From contig NZ_KE340378.1 of assembly GCF_000413935.1 (NCBI RefSeq), positions 340,627 to 404,626 on the forward strand: 64,000 bases of DNA. The letters are read 5' to 3'. A program made the position numbers and the translations under genes. Numbering within the stretch: the first letter of the stretch is position 1; every line of letters begins with the position of its first letter. The stretch is from Acinetobacter colistiniresistens (GTDB lineage Bacteria > Pseudomonadota > Gammaproteobacteria > Pseudomonadales > Moraxellaceae). Below, piece by piece: positions 51,209 to 60,188 of the stretch. The notes beneath the pieces were generated by a model. That model saw only the letters and a list, made by a program, of their open reading frames with translations, was not told the DNA's origin and made no database searches.

Positions 51209-51790
51209 CTAAAGTTTTTTCAAAATCAGTGTGTGGAAATTCCAGAATTTAATTTTTCCGTGAGCATTTGGATGTTCTGTTCTGGTTTCTTGATTCAATA
51301 AAATTTCATAATCTTCAATGAACAGTTGTTTAATTTGCTGGCGATTAAATCCTTGCATGGTCTGAGGCTGTTGTAATAACCAAGCATCATTTTGACCTAA
51401 AAGTTGTATTAATAAAATCCCGCCTTGCGGCAAGGCATGTTTCATCTTTGCGAGTACATGATCAATTTGGCTAGGGGCGCAAAAGAACAGACTGAATAGG
51501 GCAATGATAATACTGGCTGATGGAAACGGATAATTCTCAAAAACATGATTTGAGAAAAAGAATTTAGGATGATTTTTAAATCGATACTGACATGCCCGTT
51601 GTGCTGCTTCAGAGGGATCAAAGGCATAAACCCGATAGTCATGTTTGAGTAAGAAGGCTGCTTCATTGCCTGCGCCACATCCACAATCAATGGCAACACG
51701 AGGGAGGGTCACATCAATATACTGGAGTGCATATTCCAAGATCGGACGATGTGATTGATCTTGGGTGAGTTCCGCAAATATCTGAGACAT
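51209..51790 (-). CDS. Class I SAM-dependent methyltransferase
   Basis: A 193-residue protein with the SAM-binding motif VAIDCGCGAGNEAAFLLKHD (residues about 35-53), the acidic motif VYAFDPSE and PFPSASIIIALFSLFFC. The ending QGGILLIQLLGQNDAW matches class I methyltransferases of the TehB-like type. The substrate is not clear. The hypothetical gene follows with a 1-base gap. Confidence 0.8.
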   Translation of the reverse strand: MSQIFAELTQDQSHRPILEYALQYIDVTLPRVAIDCGCGAGNEAAFLLKHDYRVYAFDPSEAAQRACQYRFKNHPKFFFSNHVFENYPFPSASIIIALFSLFFCAPSQIDHVLAKMKHALPQGGILLIQLLGQNDAWLLQQPQTMQGFNRQQIKQLFIEDYEILLNQETRTEHPNAHGKIKFWNFHTLILKKL

Positions 51791-51891
51791 GAGTACTAAA
51801 AAATGAACAATTTAAGATAAATAGCAGCTTAAGATCTTTTTGTAAAAGTAGAAATTGAACTACATTTAAATCAATTTGGAATAAAACCAAT

Positions 51892-51921
51892 AAAAAACCG
51901 ACTCTTACAAGTCGGTTTTTT
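51892..51921. terminator. Terminator after the Sel1 gene operon
   Basis: AAAAAACCGACT pairs with AGTCGGTTTTTT around CTTAC/A. It lies 27 bases beyond the end of the minus-strand Sel1 gene and is symmetric. Confidence 0.9.
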
Positions 51922-51947
51922 ATATTACTCAATAGATCTAAGCAAGA

Positions 51948-52535
51948 TTATTGCGCTTGAATCCATTTATCAGCACGGTCACGTGCAGTACGAATCTGAT
52001 CTTGAGTCAAGTTAGCAGCCAACGCGGTTTTCTTCCCTTCAGATAGGCTGATGACTTTAGTATCCAGCATGCCATCACGGGTAGATAATTCATACCATTG
52101 ATAAGCACCAACAAAATTTTTCTTTTGCTCTTCCATCATTGCAAGATTGAAGCTGGCACGGTTATCGCCGTTGCTTGCTGCTTTCTCGAAATATTTACGC
52201 GCTAAAGCTTCGTCTTTTTTGGTACCAATACCATCGGCATACATACGACCGACATTCAACTGCGCTGCAGATAAGCCTTGATCTGCTGCTGCCTTGAATA
52301 AAGAGAATGCTTGTTTCTCATCTTTAGCAACGTCTTTACCAAATTGGTAACGGGTTGCTAAATAAAACTGTGCCCCAGCTTGACCAGATCTTGCTGCGCT
52401 TTGTAATTCACCGATACTCATGACTGAGTATCGCGCTGCCTGTGTTGCCACAGATTGTGGTTGAGCAACATAGTCAGCGTGCGCTTGTATACTGATCAGA
52501 CCAAATAAAAATGTGCTGATTAATGTCTTTTTCAT
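51948..52535 (-). CDS. Secreted Sel1/TPR-repeat protein
   Basis: A 195-residue protein. Signal peptide (residues 1-20, ending IQAHA), then about four Sel1-like repeats (AGAQFYLATRYQFGKDVAKD, GLSAAQLNVGRMYADGIGTKK, DNRASFNLAMMEEQKKNFVG). It should act as an exported protein-binding module. Its start overlaps the metW end by 4 bases, so it is translationally coupled to metX-metW, which is unexpected for a secreted protein. Confidence 0.8.
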   Translation of the reverse strand: MKKTLISTFLFGLISIQAHADYVAQPQSVATQAARYSVMSIGELQSAARSGQAGAQFYLATRYQFGKDVAKDEKQAFSLFKAAADQGLSAAQLNVGRMYADGIGTKKDEALARKYFEKAASNGDNRASFNLAMMEEQKKNFVGAYQWYELSTRDGMLDTKVISLSEGKKTALAANLTQDQIRTARDRADKWIQAQ

Positions 52536-53125
52536 AGAGCGCTCACTCGATAAATTGCGACTTCACCAAATAGGTTCGGCATATGCTTACTGAGCATACT
52601 ACCTTGTTGGTCACCATTAACGGCAAGTCGATTAATAATTTTAATCCGATTCTCGGCACATAAGGCTTCAAAGTCACGGAAAGTACATAAATGAATATTC
52701 GGGGTGTTATACCACATATACGGTAAAGCTTCCGAAACAGGCATTTTCCCTTTCAAGGCAAGAAAAGAACGTGTCTTCCAATGCGCAAAGTTTGGAAAAG
52801 TAATAATGGCCTGTTTGCCGACACGCACCATATCACGAAGTAATACATCGGGTGCATCTACAGCTTGCAAAGCTTGTGCCATAACCACAGAGTCAAAAGA
52901 CTGGTCGGCAAAACGGCTTAAACCGAGGTTTAAGTCCTGTTGGATAATATTTAACCCCCGACTGATGGCAATTGCAATCTTTTCTTGATCAATTTCTAGC
53001 CCATAGGCACGAATATTGTGCTGTTTGCTCATATGAGCCAGCAATTCACCATCACCACAGCCTAAGTCTAACACGCTAGAGTTCGGGTTGATCCATTTTT
53101 CAGCGAGTCGTTGATCTATACGCAT
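52532..53125 (-). CDS. metW: MetW methyltransferase-like protein of methionine synthesis
   Basis: A 197-residue protein with a class I SAM fold: SSVLDLGCGDGELLAHM (SAM site), then FDSVVMAQALQAVDAPDVLL and RVGKQAIITFPNFAHWKTR. The PNFAHW text is typical of MetW, which works with MetX in methionine synthesis. It overlaps metX by 1 base and the Sel1 gene by 4, so the three are one translational unit. Confidence 0.9.
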   Translation of the reverse strand: MRIDQRLAEKWINPNSSVLDLGCGDGELLAHMSKQHNIRAYGLEIDQEKIAIAISRGLNIIQQDLNLGLSRFADQSFDSVVMAQALQAVDAPDVLLRDMVRVGKQAIITFPNFAHWKTRSFLALKGKMPVSEALPYMWYNTPNIHLCTFRDFEALCAENRIKIINRLAVNGDQQGSMLSKHMPNLFGEVAIYRVSAL

Positions 53126-54285
53126 TAGTGCTGCTCCTGCGATGTCGATTGCAACTGTTGTTCTCCACCTAAAAATGCGCGTAGGGTTTTCACATAGAGT
53201 GGAATAGGGAAGAGGAAAGAGTCATGGCCTTGTTCAGCATCAATATCTAAGTAGCTGACAGGCTTATGATTATCAATCAAAGCATCCACCAGTTCCTGTG
53301 AGCGACTCGGACTAAAACGCCAGTCTGTGGTAAATGAAATCACTAAAAATTGGCACTTCGGTTGACTCATGGCTTTCGTTAAAGAATGTTCATATTCACG
53401 TGAAGGGTCAAAATAATCCAAGGCCTTGGTCATAATCAAGTAAGTATTTGCATCGAAATTGCGACTAAATTGTTCACCTTGGTAACGTAAATAACTTTCC
53501 ACTTGGAATTCGACATCAAAACCATACATAAATTTGCCCGATTTTAAATCGCGACCAAATTTCTGTTTCATGGCTTCTTCAGACAAGTAGGTGATATGGC
53601 CGACCATCCGTGCCAAGATCAAACCGCGTTTTGGATAACTATCATTTTCCAGATAACGACCATGATGAAAATCAGGATCAGAAAGAATTGATTGGCGCGC
53701 AACTTCGTTGAAGGCAATATTTTGTGCGGAAAGCTTTGGTGCACTGGCGATAATGGCACATTTTTTTAAGCGGTCTGGATAATCCAGTGACCATTGTAGT
53801 GCCTGCATACCGCCCAAAGAGCCGCCAATCACTGAATACCAAACTTTAACGCCTAAACGATCTGACAGCATGGCTTGGGTTTTGACCCAGTCGCGAACTG
53901 TGACCAGTGGAAAGTCTGGGCCATAAGGACGGTTTTCATTTTCAGGATTCGGTGAGGTTGGTCCCGTTGAACCGCTGCAACCCCCGATATTATTTAAGGA
54001 AACGACAAAGAAGTGATTGGTATCAATCGCTTTTCCTGGTCCAATACAACTGTCCCACCAGCCTGCTTTTTTGTCATCATCATGATGGTAGCCTGCCGCA
54101 TGATGATGTCCTGACAATGCATGGCAAATCAGAATGGCATTGGATTGATCTGCATTGAGTGTTCCATAGGTTTCAACCATTAAATCGAAACGCGGCAATA
54201 CTCGGCCACATTCAAGTTCTAAAGGTTGTTCAAACTGAAACTTTTGTGGTGTGACTAAACCCACTGAATCCGATGGAAAAGACAC
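53125..54285 (-). CDS. metX: Homoserine O-acyltransferase
   Basis: A 386-residue alpha/beta-hydrolase. It activates homoserine with an acyl group as the first committed step of methionine synthesis. Catalytic features: [11 protein letters not shown] with nucleophile Ser156, then [18 protein letters not shown] (Asp) and AEQGHDSFL (His). Oxyanion and ligand region [12 protein letters not shown]. The MetX fold uses acetyl-CoA in most bacteria, but in several gammaproteobacteria it has shifted to succinyl-CoA; which donor applies here cannot be told from the sequence by eye. Confidence 0.92.
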   Translation of the reverse strand: MSFPSDSVGLVTPQKFQFEQPLELECGRVLPRFDLMVETYGTLNADQSNAILICHALSGHHHAAGYHHDDDKKAGWWDSCIGPGKAIDTNHFFVVSLNNIGGCSGSTGPTSPNPENENRPYGPDFPLVTVRDWVKTQAMLSDRLGVKVWYSVIGGSLGGMQALQWSLDYPDRLKKCAIIASAPKLSAQNIAFNEVARQSILSDPDFHHGRYLENDSYPKRGLILARMVGHITYLSEEAMKQKFGRDLKSGKFMYGFDVEFQVESYLRYQGEQFSRNFDANTYLIMTKALDYFDPSREYEHSLTKAMSQPKCQFLVISFTTDWRFSPSRSQELVDALIDNHKPVSYLDIDAEQGHDSFLFPIPLYVKTLRAFLGGEQQLQSTSQEQH

Positions 54286-54320
54286 TGGAATGATTCGCCC
54301 TATAATAAATCATTAATAAT

Positions 54321-54348
54321 AAAAGGATACCAATTCAGGTATCCTTTC
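54321..54348. terminator. Terminator between leuA and metX
   Basis: AAAGGATACC pairs with GGTATCCTTT around AATTCA. It lies between the end of leuA and the start of metX, and in the minus direction ends leuA. Confidence 0.85.
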
Positions 54349-54411
54349 CAAAGTCATTTTTTCTGATATTACAACTCAGCTTTACTGACGATTATGTGAT
54401 ATTTCACTGAT

Positions 54412-56109
54412 CTAAACCGCGGCAGCAACCACTTGATCTGTGGTTAATACGCCTTGTTCAATCAAACGGTTGGTACAGGCAATAATGGCCTCGATTGATG
54501 ACGTCACGATGTTGTCATGCACACCGGCACCGAATGCGCTCTTACCTGTGCCTTTGACTTGAAGCTCAATTAAGGCAAGGGCTTTGGCATTGGCACCTGA
54601 ACTGATGCTGCGCTCTTCATAGTTCACCACATCAATTGGTAACTGCAAGGCATTGAGCATAGCGGAAATTGGGCCATTACCTTCACCACGGAGACGTTGA
54701 ATTTCGCCGTCGATTTCAACGTCTAATTCAATGATTTGTGTACCATTAATATCCGACAATTGATAATGTTTGGTGTGATAATGACTGTTTTTCACATCCA
54801 CATAAGTCTTTTCAAATAATGACCAGATTTCATGTGCACTGATTTCAGTCCCGTTTTCATCAGTATGTTGTTGTACGATCTGACTGAATTCGATTTGGAC
54901 ACGGCGTGGCAAGGCAACGTTGTAGTTCGATTCCAATAAGTAAGCGATACCGCCTTTGCCTGACTGGCTATTGACACGGATTACCGCATCATAGTCACGA
55001 CCCAAGTCTTTCGGATCGATTGGCAAGTAGGGCATATCCCAGATCTCTTCGTTTTTCTGGAATTCAAAGCCTTTTTTAATTGCATCTTGGTGCGAACCAG
55101 AGAATGCAGTAAAGACCAAGTCACCTGCATATGGATGACGAGGATGTACTGGTAAACCTGTACATTCTTCGACGGTGGCAATCACTTCGTTGATATTTGA
55201 GAAGTCTAAGTTTGGTGCAACACCTTGGGTATACATATTCAAGGCAATTGCAGCAACGTCGACATTACCTGTACGCTCACCATTCCCAAACACACAACCT
55301 TCAACACGGTCAGCACCCGCCATGATCGCCAATTCAGAGGCTGCGATACCACAGCCACGGTCATTGTGACAGTGAACTGAGATAATCACGCCATCACGAC
55401 GCGCCAAGTTACGGTGCATCCATTCGATTTGATCGGCATAGACATTTGGTGTAGACACTTCGACTGTTGCAGGCAAGTTCAAGATGACTTTATTGGTCGG
55501 TGACGCTTCCCAGATTTCCGTGACAGCATCGCAGACCTCTTTGGCAACCTCTAATTCAGTTGCAGAGAAACATTCTGGGCTGTACTGGAAAATCCAGTCG
55601 GTTGCCGGGTATTGTGCTGCATATTCTTTGACTTTTGTTGCGGCATTAATCGCAAGTTGTTTTGAGCCATTGGCATCGACATTCAAGACTTTCTTACGGA
55701 AAGTAGGCGAGTTTGAGTTGTAGATATGCACAATGGCACGTTCTGCACCGACTAAGGCTTCAAAAGTACGTTCGATCAAGTGATCACGTGCTTGAACCAA
55801 AACCTCGATGTAAACATCTTTAGGGATCAAATCTTCTTCAATCAACTTACGGGTAAAATCAAAGTCGATTTGCGAGGCAGAAGGGAAGCCAATTTCAATA
55901 TGTTTAAAGCCGATTTTAACCAACATGTGGAACATTTTTAATTTTTGATCCATATTCATCGGTTCAAAAATCGCTTGGTTACCATCACGAAGGTCGGTAC
56001 TCATCCAGATCGGTGCTTGATTGATTTCATTATTCGGCCACTGGCGATCGGGTAAGTCCACGCGCTGGTACATACGGCGGTATTTTTTGCTTGGGTCAGC
56101 CAACATCAT
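54412..56109 (-). CDS. leuA: 2-isopropylmalate synthase (long type)
   Basis: A 565-residue enzyme that condenses 2-oxoisovalerate with acetyl-CoA, the first step of leucine synthesis. The catalytic domain has STDLRDGNQAIFEPM (substrate and metal site), NLPATVEVSTPNVYADQ and HCHNDRGCGIAASELA (HxH metal ligands). The C-terminal regulatory domain (about 440-565, KGTGKSAFGAGVHDNIVTSS) senses leucine. The start at 56109 has an AAGGAG site at ideal distance; ATGs at 56133 and 56106 are alternatives. A leucine-rich leader peptide lies upstream, so control by attenuation is likely in addition to feedback. Confidence 0.93.
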   Translation of the reverse strand: MMLADPSKKYRRMYQRVDLPDRQWPNNEINQAPIWMSTDLRDGNQAIFEPMNMDQKLKMFHMLVKIGFKHIEIGFPSASQIDFDFTRKLIEEDLIPKDVYIEVLVQARDHLIERTFEALVGAERAIVHIYNSNSPTFRKKVLNVDANGSKQLAINAATKVKEYAAQYPATDWIFQYSPECFSATELEVAKEVCDAVTEIWEASPTNKVILNLPATVEVSTPNVYADQIEWMHRNLARRDGVIISVHCHNDRGCGIAASELAIMAGADRVEGCVFGNGERTGNVDVAAIALNMYTQGVAPNLDFSNINEVIATVEECTGLPVHPRHPYAGDLVFTAFSGSHQDAIKKGFEFQKNEEIWDMPYLPIDPKDLGRDYDAVIRVNSQSGKGGIAYLLESNYNVALPRRVQIEFSQIVQQHTDENGTEISAHEIWSLFEKTYVDVKNSHYHTKHYQLSDINGTQIIELDVEIDGEIQRLRGEGNGPISAMLNALQLPIDVVNYEERSISSGANAKALALIELQVKGTGKSAFGAGVHDNIVTSSIEAIIACTNRLIEQGVLTTDQVVAAAV

Positions 56110-56241
56110 GAGAGAACTCCTTGTCGTAGCCATGGTTGCTGATTCAAATTTAAGGCAACATGCTACAGATATATATGGTGTCTAAAAGAAATAATTTAAA
56201 GAGAAGGTGAAGATTGGGTGCCTAAAAGTAGAGGCAAAAAA

Positions 56242-56331
56242 TTATATGCGCGCGAGGCGCAGCATCAGGAGAAGAGCAGCGAGATGTGTTGTATGAGACG
56301 GGTGGGTAAAGCCGCAATTTGTTTTCATCAT
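56242..56331 (-). CDS. leuL: Probable leu leader (attenuator) peptide
   Basis: A 29-residue frame starting with two ATGs and ending HLAALLLMLRLARI. Six of the last 13 residues are leucine (CTC, CTT, CTC, CTG, CTG, CTC), a pattern expected of a leader peptide that senses charged tRNA-Leu. It lies 132 bases before leuA on the same strand. A GC-rich hairpin TGCGC/GCGCA overlaps the stop region and is followed by a T run. Direct reading supports the frame; the regulatory role is inferred. Confidence 0.65.
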   Translation of the reverse strand: MMKTNCGFTHPSHTTHLAALLLMLRLARI

Positions 56332-56571
56332 CTACCATCATTCATATTTGTCATTTAATTTTGCAGTTATCTTAATCATCTAACTGGACTCAGTTTAGGT
56401 GAAAATACAGACGACTGCAAAGGGCTGTAAAATATTTTAATTTGAATGAATGGAAAATATTTCCCTGTTTTTTGCACTATTCTGCGGAACAAGGGAAATA
56501 TTTTTCGTTAATTTTATTAATATTGGAAAATAACGTAAGGATTGGCTCTAAATGTGACGAGAACAGTTAAA
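56332..56571. other. Intergenic region upstream of the leu leader
   Basis: Contains an inverted repeat (AAAATATTTCCCT at 56454-56466 with AGGGAAATATTTT at 56492-56504, a 25-base loop) of unknown role. No other gene was seen. Confidence 0.5.
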
Positions 56572-57255
56572 TTATAACTCAGCCCATTTACGCATGAGAT
56601 TATGATAAAGATTGGTGAGTTTAATGACTTCGGCATGAGTGTCACCGAGTTGCATACGCAGATTTTGAATCGTTTGATCTAAGGTAAACAGCATATTCCG
56701 ATCAGCGTCATCACGCACCATACTTTGCACCCAAAAGAAGGACGCAGTTCGACATCCGCTACGAATCGCAGTGACTTCATGCAGACTTGATGACGGATAA
56801 AGTACCATATCACCCGCAGGTAATTTGGCTTCATGGTAGCCATAAGTATCTTCAATGACTAACTCACCCCCTTCATACTCATTCGGTTCAGATAAAAATA
56901 GAGTGCAGGAGAGATCTGTACGTAAACGCTCTTTAGTGCCACGAATGCGACGGATTGAATTATCGACATGGAAACCAAAAGATTCCTGATTTTCATAACG
57001 ATTGAAAAGAGGAGGGATAATATCCAGTGGCAGGGCTGCTGAAAGGAAGAGAGGGTGTTTCCCCAATTCTTCTAAAATAATATTACTTAGATGGTGGGTT
57101 AAAGGATGATCTTCAGGCAGTTGCTGATTATTTTTTACTGTGGCAGAGAGGGTGCCTGCGGTAACTTTGCCATTGGCCCATTCGATTTTATCCATTTCTT
57201 CGCGAAAGTACTGAACTTGTTCTTTGCTTAATACATTGGGAATATGATGGATCAC
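56572..57255 (-). CDS. piuC: PKHD-type 2-oxoglutarate/Fe(II) dioxygenase PiuC
   Basis: A 227-residue protein starting MIHHIPNVLSKEQVQYFREE. The iron-binding H-x-D is in FGFHVDNSIRR, the second His in SSLHEVTAIRSG, and an Arg (RTASFFWVQSMVRD) binds 2-oxoglutarate. This is the PiuC/PKHD family, which lies next to siderophore receptors and is thought to hydroxylate a substrate linked to iron uptake. Two hairpins separate it from the receptor gene upstream. Confidence 0.88.
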   Translation of the reverse strand: MIHHIPNVLSKEQVQYFREEMDKIEWANGKVTAGTLSATVKNNQQLPEDHPLTHHLSNIILEELGKHPLFLSAALPLDIIPPLFNRYENQESFGFHVDNSIRRIRGTKERLRTDLSCTLFLSEPNEYEGGELVIEDTYGYHEAKLPAGDMVLYPSSSLHEVTAIRSGCRTASFFWVQSMVRDDADRNMLFTLDQTIQNLRMQLGDTHAEVIKLTNLYHNLMRKWAEL

Positions 57256-57287
57256 AGTAAATACCTTGTGGGAAATAATGACTGATA

Positions 57288-57316
57288 AAAAATAGCCTCA
57301 TTATGAGGCTATTTTT
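57288..57316 (-). terminator. Terminator between the TonB receptor and piuC (first hairpin)
   Basis: AAAAATAGCCTCA pairs with TGAGGCTATTTTT around TTA. Located between the two minus-strand genes. Confidence 0.8.
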
Positions 57317-57319
57317 GCA

Positions 57320-57350
57320 ATAAAAGCCATAATTAAATCATGGCTTTTAT
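57320..57350 (-). terminator. Second hairpin after the TonB receptor gene
   Basis: ATAAAAGCCAT pairs with ATGGCTTTTAT around AATTAAATC. It lies directly after the receptor stop codon, so there are two hairpins in a row. Confidence 0.75.
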
Positions 57351-57358
57351 TAAGGGAA

Positions 57359-59659
57359 TTAGTATTTAAAGTTTACAGACAATACTGCGCTGCGGCCTTC
57401 TGCTTCAGTCGCATAATGCGCTGCATAGGCTTTAGTGAAGTAGCGTTTATCTGATAAATTGTTAATGTTTAACTGTAAGTCAACATTTTTATCTACATTA
57501 TAACGAGCCATTGCATCGTAGCGAACATAGCCTGGAACCCATTTGGTATTCGCTGCATCACCATAGACTCTATCCATAGCCACTGCACCAGCGCCTAAAG
57601 TAAGCTGTGGCAAGACTTTATAGGTTGTCCAAAGGGTCGCTGAGTTTTTCGCAACGTTTTGAACTCGGTTGCCATTGGTTGGGCTTGGTTGATAATTTGG
57701 TGCTGTTGCAGTTCCTTTGTTAACAAAGCCAGCATCTACGATTTCACTGTCTAAATAAGTATAACCTGCTGATACTGCCCATTTATCTGTGAGATTACCA
57801 TTCGCACCAAGCTCAATACCATCTACGCGTGTTTCACCAATGTTTCTTGTGAAACCATCAGTATCCAAAGCACGTGTATTTTCTTTTTCAGTACGGAAAA
57901 TAGCAGCGGTTAAATTTAATTTATTATTTAATACATCCCATTTAGTGCCAATTTCGTATGTTTTAACTTCTTCAGGTTTCAGGTTGTTGATTGCACGAGA
58001 TTGTTCATCTGTTGTGCTTCGGCCTGGAACGCTAATACCCTCTGAACCATCACCAGCATCCACACCTACAGGGTTGGCAGAAGTTGCATAGCTGATATAA
58101 ATCGCGCCGTTTTCAGCTGGTTTGAAAGTAAGGCCAGCTTGATAGTTGAAGAAATCATTGCTTGAACTATATTTTGTTCCAGCTTTGATAAGTGTCGCAC
58201 CTGAACCCGAATCTTGATTGTATTTCATATCAGTTTCAAATTTGTCCCAACGAACCCCCAGATCAAGTAACCATTGTGGGGTGATGGTGATGTTATCCAG
58301 GACATAAACTGATTGAGTTTTTGAAGTAATATTGGTGACATTCGGATTTGCTTTGATATTTCCTAACCATGCATCACCCGAATTAGGATTGTTTAGGCTT
58401 GTACACCAGCCATTTGAATTTGCTAATGAACAAGCATTGTTTGCACCACTACCACCGATTTTTGCAGTATTTGGATCAGTTACAATATTCGTTCCACGAT
58501 CAGAATCTTGCTTAGAATATTCAGCGCCCGTATTAAAGCTGTGCTTAAGTGAGCCCGTATTAAATTTACCAGTTAATGCAAGCTGATCTGTAAAGGTATC
58601 TGTATTGGTTAAATTAGTATTAACTCGACGCCACACTTGACCATTTACAATATTGCCTTGTGTATCATCTGGTTGAGTCCATAAATAATCGTTTTTAGAT
58701 TTGCTATAGACTGCTGTATTGCTCAGCGTTAAGTTTTCGGTTAAATCATGTTCTAACTTGATGGTGCCAATCTGATTTTCTTGTTTTTGAAAATCGCGAT
58801 CTTTCCAACCATAATAGATACCTTGTTTAACATCTACAGGTTTCCCCGCAGTTGTTTTCTTAGTCGTATCATATTGATATGGAACACCAGAATCTGGTTC
58901 ATCATTTGTTTTTAAATAGTAGTAACTCAAGGTCCCACGAGTGGCAGAATCTAAACCGAAGCTAATACTAGGGGCAATACCTGCACGTTTATATTCAGCA
59001 CCATCATGTTGTCCCGCTTTTTCATTTTGGTGACCCATTACAACAACACGAGCCGCAACACCATTACCGAAATCTTTGTTTCCATCTAAAGTAATACGAG
59101 CATAATTGTCTGTACCACCAGAAATAGAGCCTTCTAAAGCATCGCCTTTTTTAGCGACTTTAGAAATCATGTTGATGCTACCGCCAGAAGTACCCGCACC
59201 ACCTAAAGCAGATGCTGAACCTTTAGTTACCTCTACTTGTTCAATTGCAAACATTTCGCGATTTTGAGAGGTTGAGCTACGAATGCCATCGACATACATT
59301 GAACTTTCAGAGTTATAACCGCGAATGAATGGACGGTCACCATTTGGGTTACCACCTTCACCCGCACCTAGGGTAATGCCAGGAATGGTACGTAAAGCAT
59401 CACTTAAGGTCGTAACTTGCGTGTCTTCAATCAATTGTTTTGAAATCACTGAAACCGATTTTGGTGTATCCAAAAGCGGGGCAACAAATTTGCTGTTTGC
59501 AGATTTATCTACTTTGAGACTTTGTTCTTGTTCAGCTTGAGCATGAATTGTTGGGAGTTGCATAGCTTGGTCTTGTGCAATAGCAGGTACTGCAATCACA
59601 GAAAGTGAAGATGCAATTGCAGAAGAAACGAGCTTCTTCCGTGATTTAATAAAAGACAT
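57359..59659 (-). CDS. TonB-dependent siderophore receptor (PiuA/Fiu type)
   Basis: A 766-residue outer-membrane protein. Signal peptide (residues 1-28, ending PAIA), then the plug domain (LEDTQVTTLSDALRTIPGITLGAGEGGN-like, IRGYNSESSMYVDG, EQVEVTKGSASAL) and a beta-barrel of 22 expected strands ending in VLSVNFKY. Such receptors import ferric catecholate-type siderophores, with energy from TonB. The neighbouring piuC suggests the PiuA group. A Fur box lies just upstream, so iron repression is likely. Confidence 0.88.
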   Translation of the reverse strand: MSFIKSRKKLVSSAIASSLSVIAVPAIAQDQAMQLPTIHAQAEQEQSLKVDKSANSKFVAPLLDTPKSVSVISKQLIEDTQVTTLSDALRTIPGITLGAGEGGNPNGDRPFIRGYNSESSMYVDGIRSSTSQNREMFAIEQVEVTKGSASALGGAGTSGGSINMISKVAKKGDALEGSISGGTDNYARITLDGNKDFGNGVAARVVVMGHQNEKAGQHDGAEYKRAGIAPSISFGLDSATRGTLSYYYLKTNDEPDSGVPYQYDTTKKTTAGKPVDVKQGIYYGWKDRDFQKQENQIGTIKLEHDLTENLTLSNTAVYSKSKNDYLWTQPDDTQGNIVNGQVWRRVNTNLTNTDTFTDQLALTGKFNTGSLKHSFNTGAEYSKQDSDRGTNIVTDPNTAKIGGSGANNACSLANSNGWCTSLNNPNSGDAWLGNIKANPNVTNITSKTQSVYVLDNITITPQWLLDLGVRWDKFETDMKYNQDSGSGATLIKAGTKYSSSNDFFNYQAGLTFKPAENGAIYISYATSANPVGVDAGDGSEGISVPGRSTTDEQSRAINNLKPEEVKTYEIGTKWDVLNNKLNLTAAIFRTEKENTRALDTDGFTRNIGETRVDGIELGANGNLTDKWAVSAGYTYLDSEIVDAGFVNKGTATAPNYQPSPTNGNRVQNVAKNSATLWTTYKVLPQLTLGAGAVAMDRVYGDAANTKWVPGYVRYDAMARYNVDKNVDLQLNINNLSDKRYFTKAYAAHYATEAEGRSAVLSVNFKY

Positions 59660-59692
59660 TTGGCACGCCTAAACAGTGTAAAAATTTATGCA

Positions 59693-59711
59693 AAGAATAA
59701 TCATTCTTATT
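59693..59711 (-). promoter_or_regulatory. Fur box upstream of the TonB receptor
   Basis: AAAGAATAATCATTCTTAT contains the palindromic core AGAAT-AATC-ATTCT, close to the Fur consensus of interlocking GATAAT hexamers. It lies 34 bases before the start codon and would allow iron-dependent repression. Confidence 0.7.
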
Positions 59712-60143
59712 TTTATATTCATTTGTTTTGGATTGGTTTTTCCAATTGTTTCTAATTATTACAATGGAAACTTTAATAATTTTTTGATCTTTACTGTTTA
59801 ATATTGTTATTAATTTGTTGATTTTTTTAATTAATCTAATAAAACGATTGTATCTTTACTTTTGATTTTTAATTTGGATGGGATGCTACTATTCATTTAA
59901 ATGAAGCTTAATTGATAATTTTATAAATTAAAACGATGAAGTTTTGAATATCAGTATTTTATCTTTAATATAGATCAATGTTACCTAAAGACTTTAGTTC
60001 TTTACTGGTGATAACTGACATTCTGGTTGTTCGGTTATGAATGGAGATAATGCTTTTTTTCTTGATGCTTTTAGATTGTCAAGACAGAAACTTGTTGTTT
60101 ATGAGATGAAGTGTTTAGCAACCAGTACGAATAAAAGAGCAAT
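59712..60143. other. Intergenic region between the two TonB receptors
   Basis: About 430 bp of very AT-rich DNA with no supported gene on either strand. It holds the promoter of the receptor at 57.4-59.7 kb. Confidence 0.4.
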
Positions 60144-60169
60144 AAAAAACCTGCGAGTGCAGGTTTTTT
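60144..60169 (-). terminator. Terminator of the second TonB receptor
   Basis: AAAAAACCTGC pairs with GCAGGTTTTTT around GAGT. It lies close behind the receptor stop and is symmetric. Confidence 0.9.
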
Positions 60170-60188
60170 ATTGCTGCTTGCTTATGAC

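Noticed and set aside
57263..57282. Fur-like string AATAATGACTGATAAA upstream of piuC
   Set aside because: Too few matches to the palindromic Fur pattern compared with the two clear boxes; left out.
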